From NCBI GenBank assembly GCA_964444665.1, contig CAYUIE010000001.1:305037-369036 (forward strand): DNA of 64,000 nt, read 5' to 3'. Shown here in pieces: positions 18,744 to 28,343 of this stretch. The first letter of the stretch is position 1, and the number at the start of each line of letters is the position of its first letter. A program made the position numbers and the translations under genes. The notes under the pieces were generated by a model, which was given only the letters and a program-made list of their open reading frames with translations, searched no databases and was not told the origin of the DNA. Source of the DNA: CAYZTY01 sp964444665. GTDB taxonomy: Bacteria > Planctomycetota > Phycisphaerae > Sedimentisphaerales > CAYZTY01.

Positions 18744-20267
18744 TTAGGGACCTTTTTCACAAAAACCTCTAATGGCCTTTATAAGGCCGTCGGTCGTATA
18801 TTCCTGAGCCTCCAAATCGGGCTTTACGCCGAGGCGTGCCAATTCCGCGGATGTAACCGGCCCGATTGATGCCACCCTTGCGCGGCTCGAATTTACAAGC
18901 TCAGGCCTAATTCGGGCGCAGAAGTAGCGGACCGTTGAGGGACTTGTAAAAGTAATCCAGTCAACCTGGTTCTTTTCGATTTTTTCTATCAGCCGGTTCG
19001 CATCATTTTCTGCTGGAATAGTTGTATAGAGGCCAATTTCATTAATGTTTGCACCGAAGCCTTTCAACTCATTGGCCAATTGACCCGTGGTTATTTTCGA
19101 GCTTAAAAGCAATATTTTCTTATCTTTCAGGTTAATTTGTTTGGTAAGTTGTTCGGCTAACTGCGCGCTTGTAAAAGCCGTCGGAACAAAGTCCGCTTCT
19201 ATGCCGAACTGTTCCAACACTTTTGCACTTGAACGCCCCATACATGCGATTTTTGCCTTTCCGAAGGCACGAGCGTCTTTACTCAGTTTTTTCAGGCCTT
19301 CGAAGCAAACCCTTATGCCGTTAGCGCTGCTGAAAATGACCCAGTCATACCCGGCCAGTTCACTTACCGCCTCTATGAACAGGTTACTCTCGGTCAAAGG
19401 TTTTATTTTAATAGTGTTAAAAATTATTGGAAGGGCGGCCTGGCGGGATATTTTCGAAGCCAGTTCCAGATTGCCACGGGCATCGCGCGTCAGAACTATG
19501 CTTTGACCAAACAACGGCTTTTTCATAAACCAATTCAGCCCCTGGTCGTCTTTAGCCGCTGCGCCTACAATAACAATGGCAGGGGGTTTGATATCCTCTT
19601 GTGCCGATTTCGCAGCGATTTCGCTTAGAGGCGCCCATACCACTCGCTGTGTCGGCTGCGTTGCATTAGCGATTATCGAAGCCGGTGTATCGCCGGCTTT
19701 ACCGTTAGTCATAAGTTTTTCGGCGATAATCCCAAGATTACTTACAGCCATATAGAAAACGATTGTCCCGTTGAGCCTGCCCAACAAATCCCAGTCGATA
19801 TTACTTTCGTTCTTTCCTTCGGCCTCGCGACCGGTAACGAAGATTAGCTGTGAGCTATAGTCCCTGTCGGTAAGGGCGATTCCCGCATATGCCGCTGCTG
19901 CGGTGCCTGCCGTTATCCCCGGCACTATCTCGAACTCTATACCGGCTTGTGCGAGAGCCTTTAATTCCTGGGCTGCTCTGCCGAACACGCACGGGTCACC
20001 ACCCTTAAGCCGCACGACAATTTTTCCTTCACCTGCTTTTGTGACAAGCAACTCATTTATTTGCTCCTGTGTTATCGATTTCTCGCCCGGTTGCTTGCCG
20101 ACGTTTACCAATTCCACCTCGGCCGGTGCATAATTGAGTAAAGCCGGATTCACCAGTCTGTCGTAGATTACACATTGGGCCGTTCGCAGCAATTCCACAG
20201 CCCGAAGTGTAATTAAACCTTCGTCTCCAGGTCCGGCTCCAACAAGATATACCTTACCATTCTCCAT
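18744..20267 (-). CDS. cobA-hemD: Uroporphyrinogen-III C-methyltransferase / uroporphyrinogen-III synthase fusion
   Basis: 507 residues. Residues 1-245 are the SAM-dependent methyltransferase (VYLVGAGPGDEGLITLRA, VVRLKGGDPCVFGRA, VPGITAGTAAAAYAGI) that converts uroporphyrinogen III to precorrin-2. Residues 255-507 are the HemD synthase (DWVIFSSANGIRVCFEGL, DWITFTSPSTVRYFC) that closes the ring. Such fusions are common in anaerobes. The product feeds siroheme, corrinoids and, through AhbAB, heme. AAAGG lies just before ATG 20267. First gene of the unit with hemB. Confidence 0.94.
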   Translation of the reverse strand: MENGKVYLVGAGPGDEGLITLRAVELLRTAQCVIYDRLVNPALLNYAPAEVELVNVGKQPGEKSITQEQINELLVTKAGEGKIVVRLKGGDPCVFGRAAQELKALAQAGIEFEIVPGITAGTAAAAYAGIALTDRDYSSQLIFVTGREAEGKNESNIDWDLLGRLNGTIVFYMAVSNLGIIAEKLMTNGKAGDTPASIIANATQPTQRVVWAPLSEIAAKSAQEDIKPPAIVIVGAAAKDDQGLNWFMKKPLFGQSIVLTRDARGNLELASKISRQAALPIIFNTIKIKPLTESNLFIEAVSELAGYDWVIFSSANGIRVCFEGLKKLSKDARAFGKAKIACMGRSSAKVLEQFGIEADFVPTAFTSAQLAEQLTKQINLKDKKILLLSSKITTGQLANELKGFGANINEIGLYTTIPAENDANRLIEKIEKNQVDWITFTSPSTVRYFCARIRPELVNSSRARVASIGPVTSAELARLGVKPDLEAQEYTTDGLIKAIRGFCEKGP

Positions 20268-20441
20268 TACCTTTGTCCGACCTTTTCCGGTTTCTTACTT
20301 GCCATAACCATTATATAGCATCCAGTCATTTTCGCAATTCAGTGGATAAAGTTAAAGATATGGCGCTGTAGTGCTTTTGATGAAATGATGCAGGAGAAAG
20401 CCTGATAGAATTATACAGTTTTTTAAAAAAACATTCTAAAT

Positions 20442-23400
20442 TCAGGCCACGGCCGCAGGTGAGTCGGCTTGCTGCGCCTCGCCCTGGTCAAATTTGACGC
20501 CTATTTTCTTACTCACCCCCTGTGTCTGCATTGTTATCCCAAAAAGAACATCAGCAATACTTATAGTGCGTTTAGAGTGCGTAATTACAATAAACTGTGA
20601 ATCCTTCTCGAATTCATTCAATATCAGGTTAAAACGTTCATTATTTGCCTCATCCAAAGCCGCGTCAACTTCATCCAGGAAACAGAACGGCGAAGGTTTG
20701 ACCTTGAATATCGCGAACAACAGTGCAATGGCCGTCATCGCCTTTTCTCCACCACTCAACAGGGTGATACTGCGTGTCTCTTTGCCCGGCGGACGAGCCA
20801 CTATCTCCAGGCCTGATTCCAGTATATCTTCAGGCTCTTCCATGATTATGTCAGCCCTGCCCCCACCGAACAGCATGCGGAACAATTCCTGAAAGTTAAT
20901 TCTTATCTGTTCGAACGTAACACGAAACCTTTCTTTGCTCTCCCTGTTGATTCGCCTTATTAATTGTTCGAGCTGACCCTTGCTTTTATTAAGGTCCTCA
21001 ACCTGGCTGCTCAGAAATTCATCTCGTTTTTGCAGTTCTTCCTGTTGAGTTATGGCATCCAGATTCACATTGCCCAGCCTTTCGATTTTTTCCCGAAGCT
21101 CGCCTATTTCCACGCGTACCTGCTGCCAATCTATGTCGGATTGTTGATAATTGCCGTAAGCCTGCCTTAAATCAATCTGAAGCTCTTCCTGAACCCGCTG
21201 AACAAGGTCCGTCTCTCGAACCTCCATTTGGCTCAGCTCAAGCTTGACCTGGTGTATCTGTTCTTCAAGTTCTGCCTGCTCGGTCCTTTTTTGGCGCACG
21301 AGTTGTTCTGCCTGGTTTCGCTGAGCCAGGAATTCTTCTGTCTTTTCGCGAAGTGTTATGCTCAGATTCGCAGCCTTTTCCTTTTGTACAAACAATTCCG
21401 AAACTACCGACTCACAATTAAGAATATCACGCCGGCAATTATCTATCTCGCCGCCGCATTTTTTAACTTCCGCACTTGCTGAGTTCAGGCCTTCCTGGGT
21501 CTGCTGCCTTTGACTTTTCAGACTCGAAAGTGTTTCTCTCACTGCCTTGAGTTTTTCCCCGGTTTGCCCAAGGCTTACTCGCACATCGGTTAGCTCTGCC
21601 TTCTTAAGCTCGCATTTTCTCTTCTCGCAAGCCAGCTCGTTCTGCAGCTCCTGGACCCTTTGGCTGCGCTGTGTGCTGACTGTTTCCAGCTCCTGCAATT
21701 TCTGCTTGGAATCGTACTCCTTGTGCACGGACTGGGCTATCTGCTCCGCTAACACATCGATTTCACCGCTTATCAACGGTTGCTCGGCTGTAAGTCGTTT
21801 TATGTTCTGTTCGATAACTCTAAGCTTTGAGTTAGCCTCAGTCTTTTCTGTATTGGCCTCATAAATAGCTGTTCGCAGATCCTTGCATAATCTGGACAGG
21901 TGCTCATTTTGCTGCACATTCTTTTCGATGTCTTTGCTCAGCACTGCTATTTCCGCGTTAGTGCTGGTAAGGTCCACTTCCAATTCCCGTAATCTACTTT
22001 TTCGGGATATCAGTCCGCTTGATTTACCTAACGGCCCGGTACGCACCGAACCCTCGGCTTCAAGGACTTCACCTTCGAGCGTAACAAACCTGTATCCCGG
22101 GCCTATTTTGTCTGCAAGTTCTACAGCCTTTTCAATTGATTCGACTACAAGCGTCCGGCCGAGAAGGCTCCAGACAAACGGGGCATACCTCGCCTCAAAA
22201 CTTACAAATTCAACAATCCTGCCGAGCACTGACTGGTATTTAGATAAGTCCACGTTGTCTACAAATGGCTTACCCACCTCGACCGGGATAAAATTCACTC
22301 TGGCATCTAATCCTTTCAATCTCTTTTTGTCTTCTAACAATCTTTTTATTTGATTGATTACAACGGAATCTGTCTTTCCTTCCAGTGCCGCCTCGACCGC
22401 ATCGGCATATGTAAGGTCGGCCTTTATAATATCCGCAAGTATTGCCTGGACATAATCAGGCTTGTTTCTTCCCTGCCCTCCATCCTGCGAACCCGAAATG
22501 TCCTTCACCGCCTTATTCAGGCCTTCGCGTCTACTTTCCATATCTGTAAGCAATGTCAGCTCACGTTGCATCGCGCTTCGCATCTCTTTGCTTCGGGCCA
22601 GTTTTTCCCGTTGCACCGCCAGTTCAGCGGTTATCGCTTCCATTTGTTTTCGCTCGGCCTCCAGGGTCTTCTGCGAATCGGTAAGTACCTTCTCGATATC
22701 CTTGGCCCGAGCACGGTATTGTGCCTCTTCTGCAAGAAGCTGCTGCAGCTCCTCTTTCGTTGTTTGAGCACGCCCGGAAAGCCTTTCCTTTTGTCCCGAG
22801 AGACTGCTGCGATACGTTGAAATGCTCTGGATTTCATTGTGCAGTTGAGCCGTTCTTCTGACAATATCGATTATGCCGGACTTCTCATCCTCTAACTGTG
22901 TCTCAAGTGAAGTGCACTGCATACTCACTGAATGAATAATTTCTTCAAGCTCTCGGCTCGCACTGTTTTTTTGTTCAATCGCTTGCTGAGACTCCTCAAG
23001 CTCGTTCTGACATTGTCTGATAGATTCGGTAAACCGATTTGTTTGCTCCTGCAGTTTTTTAATCTCCTCACAAGCATTTTGCTTTCGTATTTGCAGCTCC
23101 TGGTTTCTCTTATGGAGAAATTTAATGCGTTCGAGATGCTGTTCTATTTTGCTGGTAGCGGTTACCAATGAGTTATCCGAATGATTTATTTGATTCTCCG
23201 TTTGTAGTATTTCATCGGACAGTCTGCTTAGAAATGTCTCACCTTCGGCAACCTTTGCCACTATATCGCCCAGAGTATCTTCCTGCCGGGCCAGCGTACT
23301 TTTTTTGTCCCTGCTTTGTATATTTATCCTGTCGAATTCGGCCAGGGAATAATTAACTCGCAGTTCCTTCAGTCGCTGACTGTATTTCAGATAATTTCTG

Positions 23401-24035
23401 GCCTTGCCGGCCTGCAGCTTCACGCTGCGCAATTGTTTGTGTATTTCTCCGAGAATATCGGCCAACCGAAGAAGATTTTGCTCGGTGTGTTCCAGTTTTC
23501 GCAGGGCTTCTTTTTTATGTGCTTTATACTTGCTTATCCCGGCTGCTTCTTCAAATATGTATCTCCTGTCCACCTTTGAGGCGTGCAGAAGCTGTTCAAT
23601 CTGGCCCTGTTCGATGACCGAATAAGCCCTGGTGCCTATGCCGGTATCCATAAATAATTCACGAATATCTTTTAGCCGGCAGGTCTTATTGTTTATCAGG
23701 TACTCACTTTCGCCGCTTCTGTACAATCGCCGGGCTATCTCCATCTGCTCGCCGTCAATCGACAACTGTCCATTAATATCGGTAAAGCAAAGTGCAACCT
23801 CAGCCAGTCCAATTGGTTTCCTTGCCCCGCTCCCGCTAAATATAACGTCGGCCATCTGCCCGCTGCGAAGACTTTTGACACTCTGTTCTCCAAGTACCCA
23901 CTTAACGGCATCCACTACGTTACTTTTCCCGCAGCCGTTGGGTCCTACGATAGCGGTAATGCCGGGGTCAAAATAAAATTCTGTCTTATCTGCGAAGCTC
24001 TTAAAGCCGCTTAGAACAATCTTCTCGAGTCTCAT
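20442..24035 (-). CDS. smc: Chromosome segregation ATPase SMC
   Basis: 1,197 residues, the standard length. The N-terminal ATPase half has Walker A GPNGCGKSN near residue 32; two long coiled coils (roughly 170-500 and 670-1020) flank a hinge around DYVQAILADIIKADLTYADA; the C-terminal half has the ABC signature LLSGGEKAMTAIAL and Walker B FCFLDEVDAALDEAN. SMC forms the condensin-like complex with ScpA and ScpB, which are not in the window. The ribosome site GGGAGG is about 14 bases from ATG 24035, rather far, but the start matches the family exactly (MRLEKIVLSGFKSFADKT). Confidence 0.97.
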   Translation of the reverse strand: MRLEKIVLSGFKSFADKTEFYFDPGITAIVGPNGCGKSNVVDAVKWVLGEQSVKSLRSGQMADVIFSGSGARKPIGLAEVALCFTDINGQLSIDGEQMEIARRLYRSGESEYLINNKTCRLKDIRELFMDTGIGTRAYSVIEQGQIEQLLHASKVDRRYIFEEAAGISKYKAHKKEALRKLEHTEQNLLRLADILGEIHKQLRSVKLQAGKARNYLKYSQRLKELRVNYSLAEFDRINIQSRDKKSTLARQEDTLGDIVAKVAEGETFLSRLSDEILQTENQINHSDNSLVTATSKIEQHLERIKFLHKRNQELQIRKQNACEEIKKLQEQTNRFTESIRQCQNELEESQQAIEQKNSASRELEEIIHSVSMQCTSLETQLEDEKSGIIDIVRRTAQLHNEIQSISTYRSSLSGQKERLSGRAQTTKEELQQLLAEEAQYRARAKDIEKVLTDSQKTLEAERKQMEAITAELAVQREKLARSKEMRSAMQRELTLLTDMESRREGLNKAVKDISGSQDGGQGRNKPDYVQAILADIIKADLTYADAVEAALEGKTDSVVINQIKRLLEDKKRLKGLDARVNFIPVEVGKPFVDNVDLSKYQSVLGRIVEFVSFEARYAPFVWSLLGRTLVVESIEKAVELADKIGPGYRFVTLEGEVLEAEGSVRTGPLGKSSGLISRKSRLRELEVDLTSTNAEIAVLSKDIEKNVQQNEHLSRLCKDLRTAIYEANTEKTEANSKLRVIEQNIKRLTAEQPLISGEIDVLAEQIAQSVHKEYDSKQKLQELETVSTQRSQRVQELQNELACEKRKCELKKAELTDVRVSLGQTGEKLKAVRETLSSLKSQRQQTQEGLNSASAEVKKCGGEIDNCRRDILNCESVVSELFVQKEKAANLSITLREKTEEFLAQRNQAEQLVRQKRTEQAELEEQIHQVKLELSQMEVRETDLVQRVQEELQIDLRQAYGNYQQSDIDWQQVRVEIGELREKIERLGNVNLDAITQQEELQKRDEFLSSQVEDLNKSKGQLEQLIRRINRESKERFRVTFEQIRINFQELFRMLFGGGRADIIMEEPEDILESGLEIVARPPGKETRSITLLSGGEKAMTAIALLFAIFKVKPSPFCFLDEVDAALDEANNERFNLILNEFEKDSQFIVITHSKRTISIADVLFGITMQTQGVSKKIGVKFDQGEAQQADSPAAVA

Positions 24036-24117
24036 TGCTTTCTAATTATCCTCCCTGATAGCCTGATTTTCCCTGTTACAAGGTTATGGTTTTGTGGACA
24101 CAAAACGGTTGCAAAGC

Positions 24118-24164
24118 AGGCCGGCTTTCTGCCGGCCTCTCCCGCCTGTCCATCCGCAGGTGGG
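24118..24164. repeat. Two adjacent GC-rich hairpins, REP-like
   Basis: First hairpin: AGGCCGGC at 24118-24125 and GCCGGCCT at 24131-24138 with a 5-base loop. Second: CCCGCCTG at 24141-24148 and CAGGTGGG at 24157-24164 with one G-U pair. They lie upstream of smc and are much richer in GC than the bases around them. This is the look of an intergenic palindromic repeat. The short open frame that spans them (24086-24289) is not a gene. Confidence 0.6.
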
Positions 24165-24313
24165 GCGAGTGCTACGTAGTTTTTTGTTATAATGTTACAC
24201 ATTCACTTTTTGCTGTTTGGAATCTCGACGCTTTGAGCCATCCGCCTCCTGGCGCCGATAGTAGCCATTTCCTGCTCTTCCCAGCATAAAAAACTGGGTA
24301 TCAACTATCTTTA

Positions 24314-25954
24314 TTATCGGCCGTTTTTCTGAGAATTCTTGATATTTAGACTAAAATTTGGTGGTGGACCGACGTGAAATTCTGCCAGCACTGCACCCTT
24401 CTCACACATCCTTTGTAAAATTGAGACCACGTCCGAATATGGCACCCCCAAGCCAATCCTCCTCAGTTGACTCTGTTGAACAGGTTCTTCACCCAGAGTC
24501 TTGATAATATCTACCAATTCAAAGGAAGATTTTAACGGCCCCATCAGTGTATTACGTTTGGGGTGTCTACGCATTACGGAGACAAAACCCTTGCCTTCAG
24601 GTGCGTCTATCACTATGCTGCCATCCTCAGATTCTATGAAGAAATCTTGCCGACAACGTATTCGTCCGCCGAACAATACGATTTTCGGCTCCAGGTGGCG
24701 TGAGACATAAACTGCCTTAGGGCCGTCTCGCTGAATGGTCTCCAGATAGAAATTGCCGCCTACAGCCCGTCTGGTTATAGAAATATCATCTAATCTGGCC
24801 AGGTTCTCATACGCTGCCATTCTAATATCGAAATCTTTATCATTAACCAGCTTTTTGATTATAGCTGTAGCATCATTACGCTTGGCTGCCTTACCGATTG
24901 CATTAATTGCTTCGATACGCAATTCTTTAGTGCCATTCAGTGTGGTTTCACGAAGAATCCTCAAACCCGTCTCATCCCCCAAATTCAGCATACACCTTGC
25001 CGCTCTGAAACGCACTGCTTCGTTTATTGAATTAAGTAAAGCGGGCAGTTTCTTCAACGACGCTTTGCCGATAACCTCCAGGCCTGCTTCTGCTGCTCCC
25101 TTATCCTCTCCGACAGCCAGCTCTCGTATTAAATTGCTGATTCGCTGTTCAATCGATGGTTCCTTTTCTGCTATATACATCTCTTTGACCAGCGAGATAA
25201 ACTTTTCTTTTTGGCCCTTATACTCATCGGGCAGATTTAAATAAATCAATCCTGCCGAGACAGCATCCGCTGTTCCAGCTCCAAAACGTTGATTCAACCT
25301 GCTCCTGATGATATTGGCCAATTTATAATCTTTCTGTGCTAAACTCAATGCGATTCGGTAATTATCACCAACGTTACCTCCGCCCAGGACGTATCCCATT
25401 CTTTCATCCGGCTTCTCAGAATCGATTTTGTCAATCAGAATCGGTCCCTGGGCGTTCGCCAGAATCCTCGATGATTTTTGCCATCCGGTGTAGGGCGACA
25501 ATTCGGCTGTATAAAGCCGGCCCCCCGCGAGTGATGTGGTCTGCGTCCCTTCCAATGTCATTACAACTACATCAAAACGCTGACCTTTCGACGCGACCGG
25601 CGGTATGAGGCCATATATCTTCACCACAGTCGTATCTTTGCTGTTTATAAGGTCGTTGGCGTTGATTTTACCCAATTCCGGCAGATTACGTAAGATATAC
25701 TGTTTAAGATACTCTCTGATTTGTCGGGGGCACTCACTCGAGCCGGTCCCTGTGAGTCCCGCTACGAGGCCATATCCTTCCACCGGAACAGGCTGATACG
25801 CAACTATCTCCGTAACGGAACCTATCGTCTTTTCCAATCCTTGCGACAAGTCGGCCAATTGTGGTTTTTTCCTTGTGCCGCTCGTGCAACTTAACACGGC
25901 AACAAGAACCAAGGTTGCCGCCGTTATTGCCTGTTTTTTTATTCCCATGTTCAT
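24314..25954 (-). CDS. FlgI (flagellar P-ring)-like lipoprotein with HEAT repeats
   Basis: 546 residues. A lipoprotein signal ends at Cys23 (LVAVLSC). Residues about 40-230 resemble the flagellar P-ring protein FlgI: VEGYGLVAGLTGTGSS, VVKIYGLIPPVASKGQRFDV and SLAGGRLYTAEL match the characteristic order. HEAT-like alpha repeats follow (around VRFRAARCMLNLGDETGLRI and FDIRMAAYENLARLDD), and then a C-terminal part that again resembles the end of FlgI (PYSDVVSILQRMCEKGAV). True FlgI has no HEAT insertion, is usually about 370 residues, and is exported without a lipid anchor. No flagellar gene is nearby. Probably an envelope protein that uses the FlgI fold for another purpose. Confidence 0.75.
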   Translation of the reverse strand: MNMGIKKQAITAATLVLVAVLSCTSGTRKKPQLADLSQGLEKTIGSVTEIVAYQPVPVEGYGLVAGLTGTGSSECPRQIREYLKQYILRNLPELGKINANDLINSKDTTVVKIYGLIPPVASKGQRFDVVVMTLEGTQTTSLAGGRLYTAELSPYTGWQKSSRILANAQGPILIDKIDSEKPDERMGYVLGGGNVGDNYRIALSLAQKDYKLANIIRSRLNQRFGAGTADAVSAGLIYLNLPDEYKGQKEKFISLVKEMYIAEKEPSIEQRISNLIRELAVGEDKGAAEAGLEVIGKASLKKLPALLNSINEAVRFRAARCMLNLGDETGLRILRETTLNGTKELRIEAINAIGKAAKRNDATAIIKKLVNDKDFDIRMAAYENLARLDDISITRRAVGGNFYLETIQRDGPKAVYVSRHLEPKIVLFGGRIRCRQDFFIESEDGSIVIDAPEGKGFVSVMRRHPKRNTLMGPLKSSFELVDIIKTLGEEPVQQSQLRRIGLGVPYSDVVSILQRMCEKGAVLAEFHVGPPPNFSLNIKNSQKNGR

Positions 25955-26120
25955 TTAATCATTCCATTATCACCTTTGATTAATTACACTAACTGCAAAC
26001 TACATTAAGTTCTCTTCCTCTCGGCGTCAAGCATTGTTGAGACATAAGTAACAGGCCGTATAGCACTGCTGTTGTTCCTTGCACCATAAGGTTTTTGTTG
26101 TAAGGCTGCAAACCAACCGA

Positions 26121-27305
26121 TTATCGTCTCCTGGTCTTAGCGCTGTCATACAGGGCCTCAACAGAATTAAGCCGCTCCTCCAGCGCATCTACAGAAACGG
26201 GTACATCCGGATACTGCTTAGCCAGGCGTATCAGGCTCTTATAGTCGGATATAATCCCGCGTAAAATCTGCAACTGTTTATGCCTGGTTTTCACCAGTTT
26301 TGCCTGCTTGGAGCGATAATCGAGAGAATCAAGCAGCTTTTCAAATTTTAACTTTACTCTCTTGAATTTATTGCTTGCTACTTGAACATCCTTATTTACC
26401 ACAATCACGGCCTGTATTGCCTTTTTATCAAGAAGAACGTCGTTTCGCGAGCTTACAACTTTATCGGCTATCCCGCATCTGGCCGCGTCCGCCGCAGGCA
26501 GTGTTAAAAGCGAGCCCTTCTTACTCCACGTGTGAATCACGTTATGAGTTTCTTTCTTGTTTATCGACTCGAGAAAGATATGGTTACCGTCTTGGTCAAC
26601 TTCAATAACCTCAATATCCTTATCGGCCATTGCCATAGCAATCAGGCCGGGTCTGTGATTTTGCTCCGCCAGCGATGCAAGATAACCTCTCCAGAATGAG
26701 CTGATTTTTTCTCCAACCGTCTCGCCATAAACTTTTTCCACGTCAGCGGGACCAGAGGACGTCTGTATAATCGCAGCCGCCGCTCCGATGGCGGTATTTT
26801 TGGCCATATAAATTTTATCACAGGCAAGGGCTATAGCCGCACCGGCCGAGTATGCCCCGCCGTATTTCCCGCCGCATATAAATGCCACTGTCTCACAGTT
26901 ATCTATTTTGGTAATCGCGCCGCATATCCGTTGAGCAAGATCGACCCTGCCTCCGGGTGTATCAATTTCAATTAAGATAAATAATGGTCCCTTATTGGAC
27001 ACTGAAATCAGGGCCTTTTCAAATGCTTCCGTTTCTATATCAAGCATTATGTCTTCTTTTATGGGGATAACTACCACATTATTACGTCGTCCAAGCGTGT
27101 TGCGGCTAACCTCATAGGCCGCGAGATCCAATTGCAGAAGCCCTTTTTCCTCCGTATATACAACCGTCTTATTGTCATCCACTACCTGCTGTGTTGCATA
27201 GCCGTGGAGAACTTCACCCCCCTGACGAGGTGTGAATGTATCCCCAAAACACCATCCCTGCCAGGCAAACAAAACGCTGATAAAAATCGCGGTTAATCGG
27301 CCCAT
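26121..27305 (-). CDS. NfeD/ClpP-class membrane-associated serine protease
   Basis: 394 residues with an N-terminal signal. The protease core has VVVIPIKEDI, LIEIDTPGGRVDLAQ and GGAYSAGAAIALACDKIYM, with a catalytic Ser at 153 and the general-base Lys probably at 200 in the GEKISSFWRGYL segment. This Ser-Lys arrangement is that of NfeD N-terminal proteases that cut stomatin-like partners. The usual NfeD membrane/OB domain at the C-terminus is absent; instead there is a charged coiled coil (residues 290-394). AAGGGA stands eight bases before ATG 27305. No stomatin gene is adjacent. Confidence 0.82.
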   Translation of the reverse strand: MGRLTAIFISVLFAWQGWCFGDTFTPRQGGEVLHGYATQQVVDDNKTVVYTEEKGLLQLDLAAYEVSRNTLGRRNNVVVIPIKEDIMLDIETEAFEKALISVSNKGPLFILIEIDTPGGRVDLAQRICGAITKIDNCETVAFICGGKYGGAYSAGAAIALACDKIYMAKNTAIGAAAAIIQTSSGPADVEKVYGETVGEKISSFWRGYLASLAEQNHRPGLIAMAMADKDIEVIEVDQDGNHIFLESINKKETHNVIHTWSKKGSLLTLPAADAARCGIADKVVSSRNDVLLDKKAIQAVIVVNKDVQVASNKFKRVKLKFEKLLDSLDYRSKQAKLVKTRHKQLQILRGIISDYKSLIRLAKQYPDVPVSVDALEERLNSVEALYDSAKTRRR

Positions 27306-27574
27306 CTCAAAATCCCTTAATCGTTAACAAATACACTATATCAAATATCCTGAAAAAATCAAAAAACATTTGATTTGACACCCTCGTTTTGCTTCTTCTT
27401 CCCCGGCCTGTCGATAAACCAGTCGCCATAAAATGCCGGTATGTTGGTTCTGTGGAATACCGAAATAATTCACCTCATTGCCCCAATAGAACTCCCTTTC
27501 CATTCCGCCCACAAACTGAGCATCCGTGTCTGTTTTCTTCTCAAAACCTCCCATTTCAATTATAATAGCAATTA

Positions 27575-28231
27575 ATGATACAAGCCAGGACATTTCGTTA
27601 TGTCTTTTTTCTGCTGGTTTTTTTAGCTCTGCTTACAATAGTCGGTTGTCGTAAACGCGAGCAACCAATGACTATAGTGTGCTTAGGCGACAGTTTGACT
27701 CTTTGCGGCGGCCCGGATGGAAGATACTCCGATTGGCTGGCAGAATGGCTGCCGAAGGATACAATCATCAATAAAGGCCTTGAAGGTGATACGCTTTCCG
27801 GCGGCAAAGGCCGCTTCCAGCGTGATGTTCTGGACTTGCATCCCGACATTGTTATTATCGCTCTGGGCGCGGCCGACTTTTGGCAGGCTAAAAGAGAGAT
27901 TCCACAGCTCTGGGCCGACCTTGAGGATATGCTGTCTCGTGCCGGGGCCGCAGGCATCCGGGTCGTCGTCGCCAGCACCTTCGGCGAACGAGATTACGCC
28001 GGAGAGGAGAGGCCCGAATTTGGCCCGGAACGATTCGATTTTGCGCATTCCATTGCAAAGATGGAAAAGCAACTGACTTCGGAATATAACTGTGCCTATG
28101 TGCCGAATATGCAGGCCGATATAAAGCCCAACGGCCGAGTTCCTTACTGGCAGGACCACCTCCATCCCAACGAAATCGGCAACGAGTTCGTCGCCAAACG
28201 CATCCTCGAAGCTATCAAAATCGTAAAGTAA
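27575..28231 (+). CDS. SGNH/GDSL-hydrolase lipoprotein
   Basis: 218 residues. A lipoprotein signal ends in LLTIVGC with Cys25. The SGNH blocks are in order: GDSLT with the nucleophile Ser40, the Gly block in INKGLEGDTL, ALGAADF in place of the usual GxND, and the DHLHPNEIGN block with the catalytic Asp and His. It is related to the TesA-type lysophospholipase/esterase group; the substrate is unknown. A TATAAT at 27561-27566 lies so close to ATG 27575 that the transcript may have almost no leader. Confidence 0.87.
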   Translation: MIQARTFRYVFFLLVFLALLTIVGCRKREQPMTIVCLGDSLTLCGGPDGRYSDWLAEWLPKDTIINKGLEGDTLSGGKGRFQRDVLDLHPDIVIIALGAADFWQAKREIPQLWADLEDMLSRAGAAGIRVVVASTFGERDYAGEERPEFGPERFDFAHSIAKMEKQLTSEYNCAYVPNMQADIKPNGRVPYWQDHLHPNEIGNEFVAKRILEAIKIVK

Positions 28232-28343
28232 AAACAACCTCCGATAGGTTATAATTCTCAATAATGCCGGATAAACTGAAATAAGAAAAACCTGAAATTA
28301 AATGAACCAATTGAACTGCTTACAAGACTAAATAAAGTAGTAG

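Noticed and set aside
24086..24289. 67-residue plus-strand open frame upstream of smc
   Set aside because: It spans two GC-rich hairpins of a REP-like element and has no ribosome site; the reading frame is a by-product of the palindromes.
24314..25954. Genuine flagellar P-ring gene flgI as part of a flagellar operon
   Set aside because: The protein has a lipobox and a large HEAT-repeat insertion, and no other flagellar gene is present within the window.
27336..27593. 85-residue minus-strand open frame between the NfeD-like and SGNH genes
   Set aside because: It has no ribosome site, its 5' end runs over the start of the SGNH gene, and it contains no recognisable motif. A short hypothetical protein cannot be excluded, but I cannot support one.
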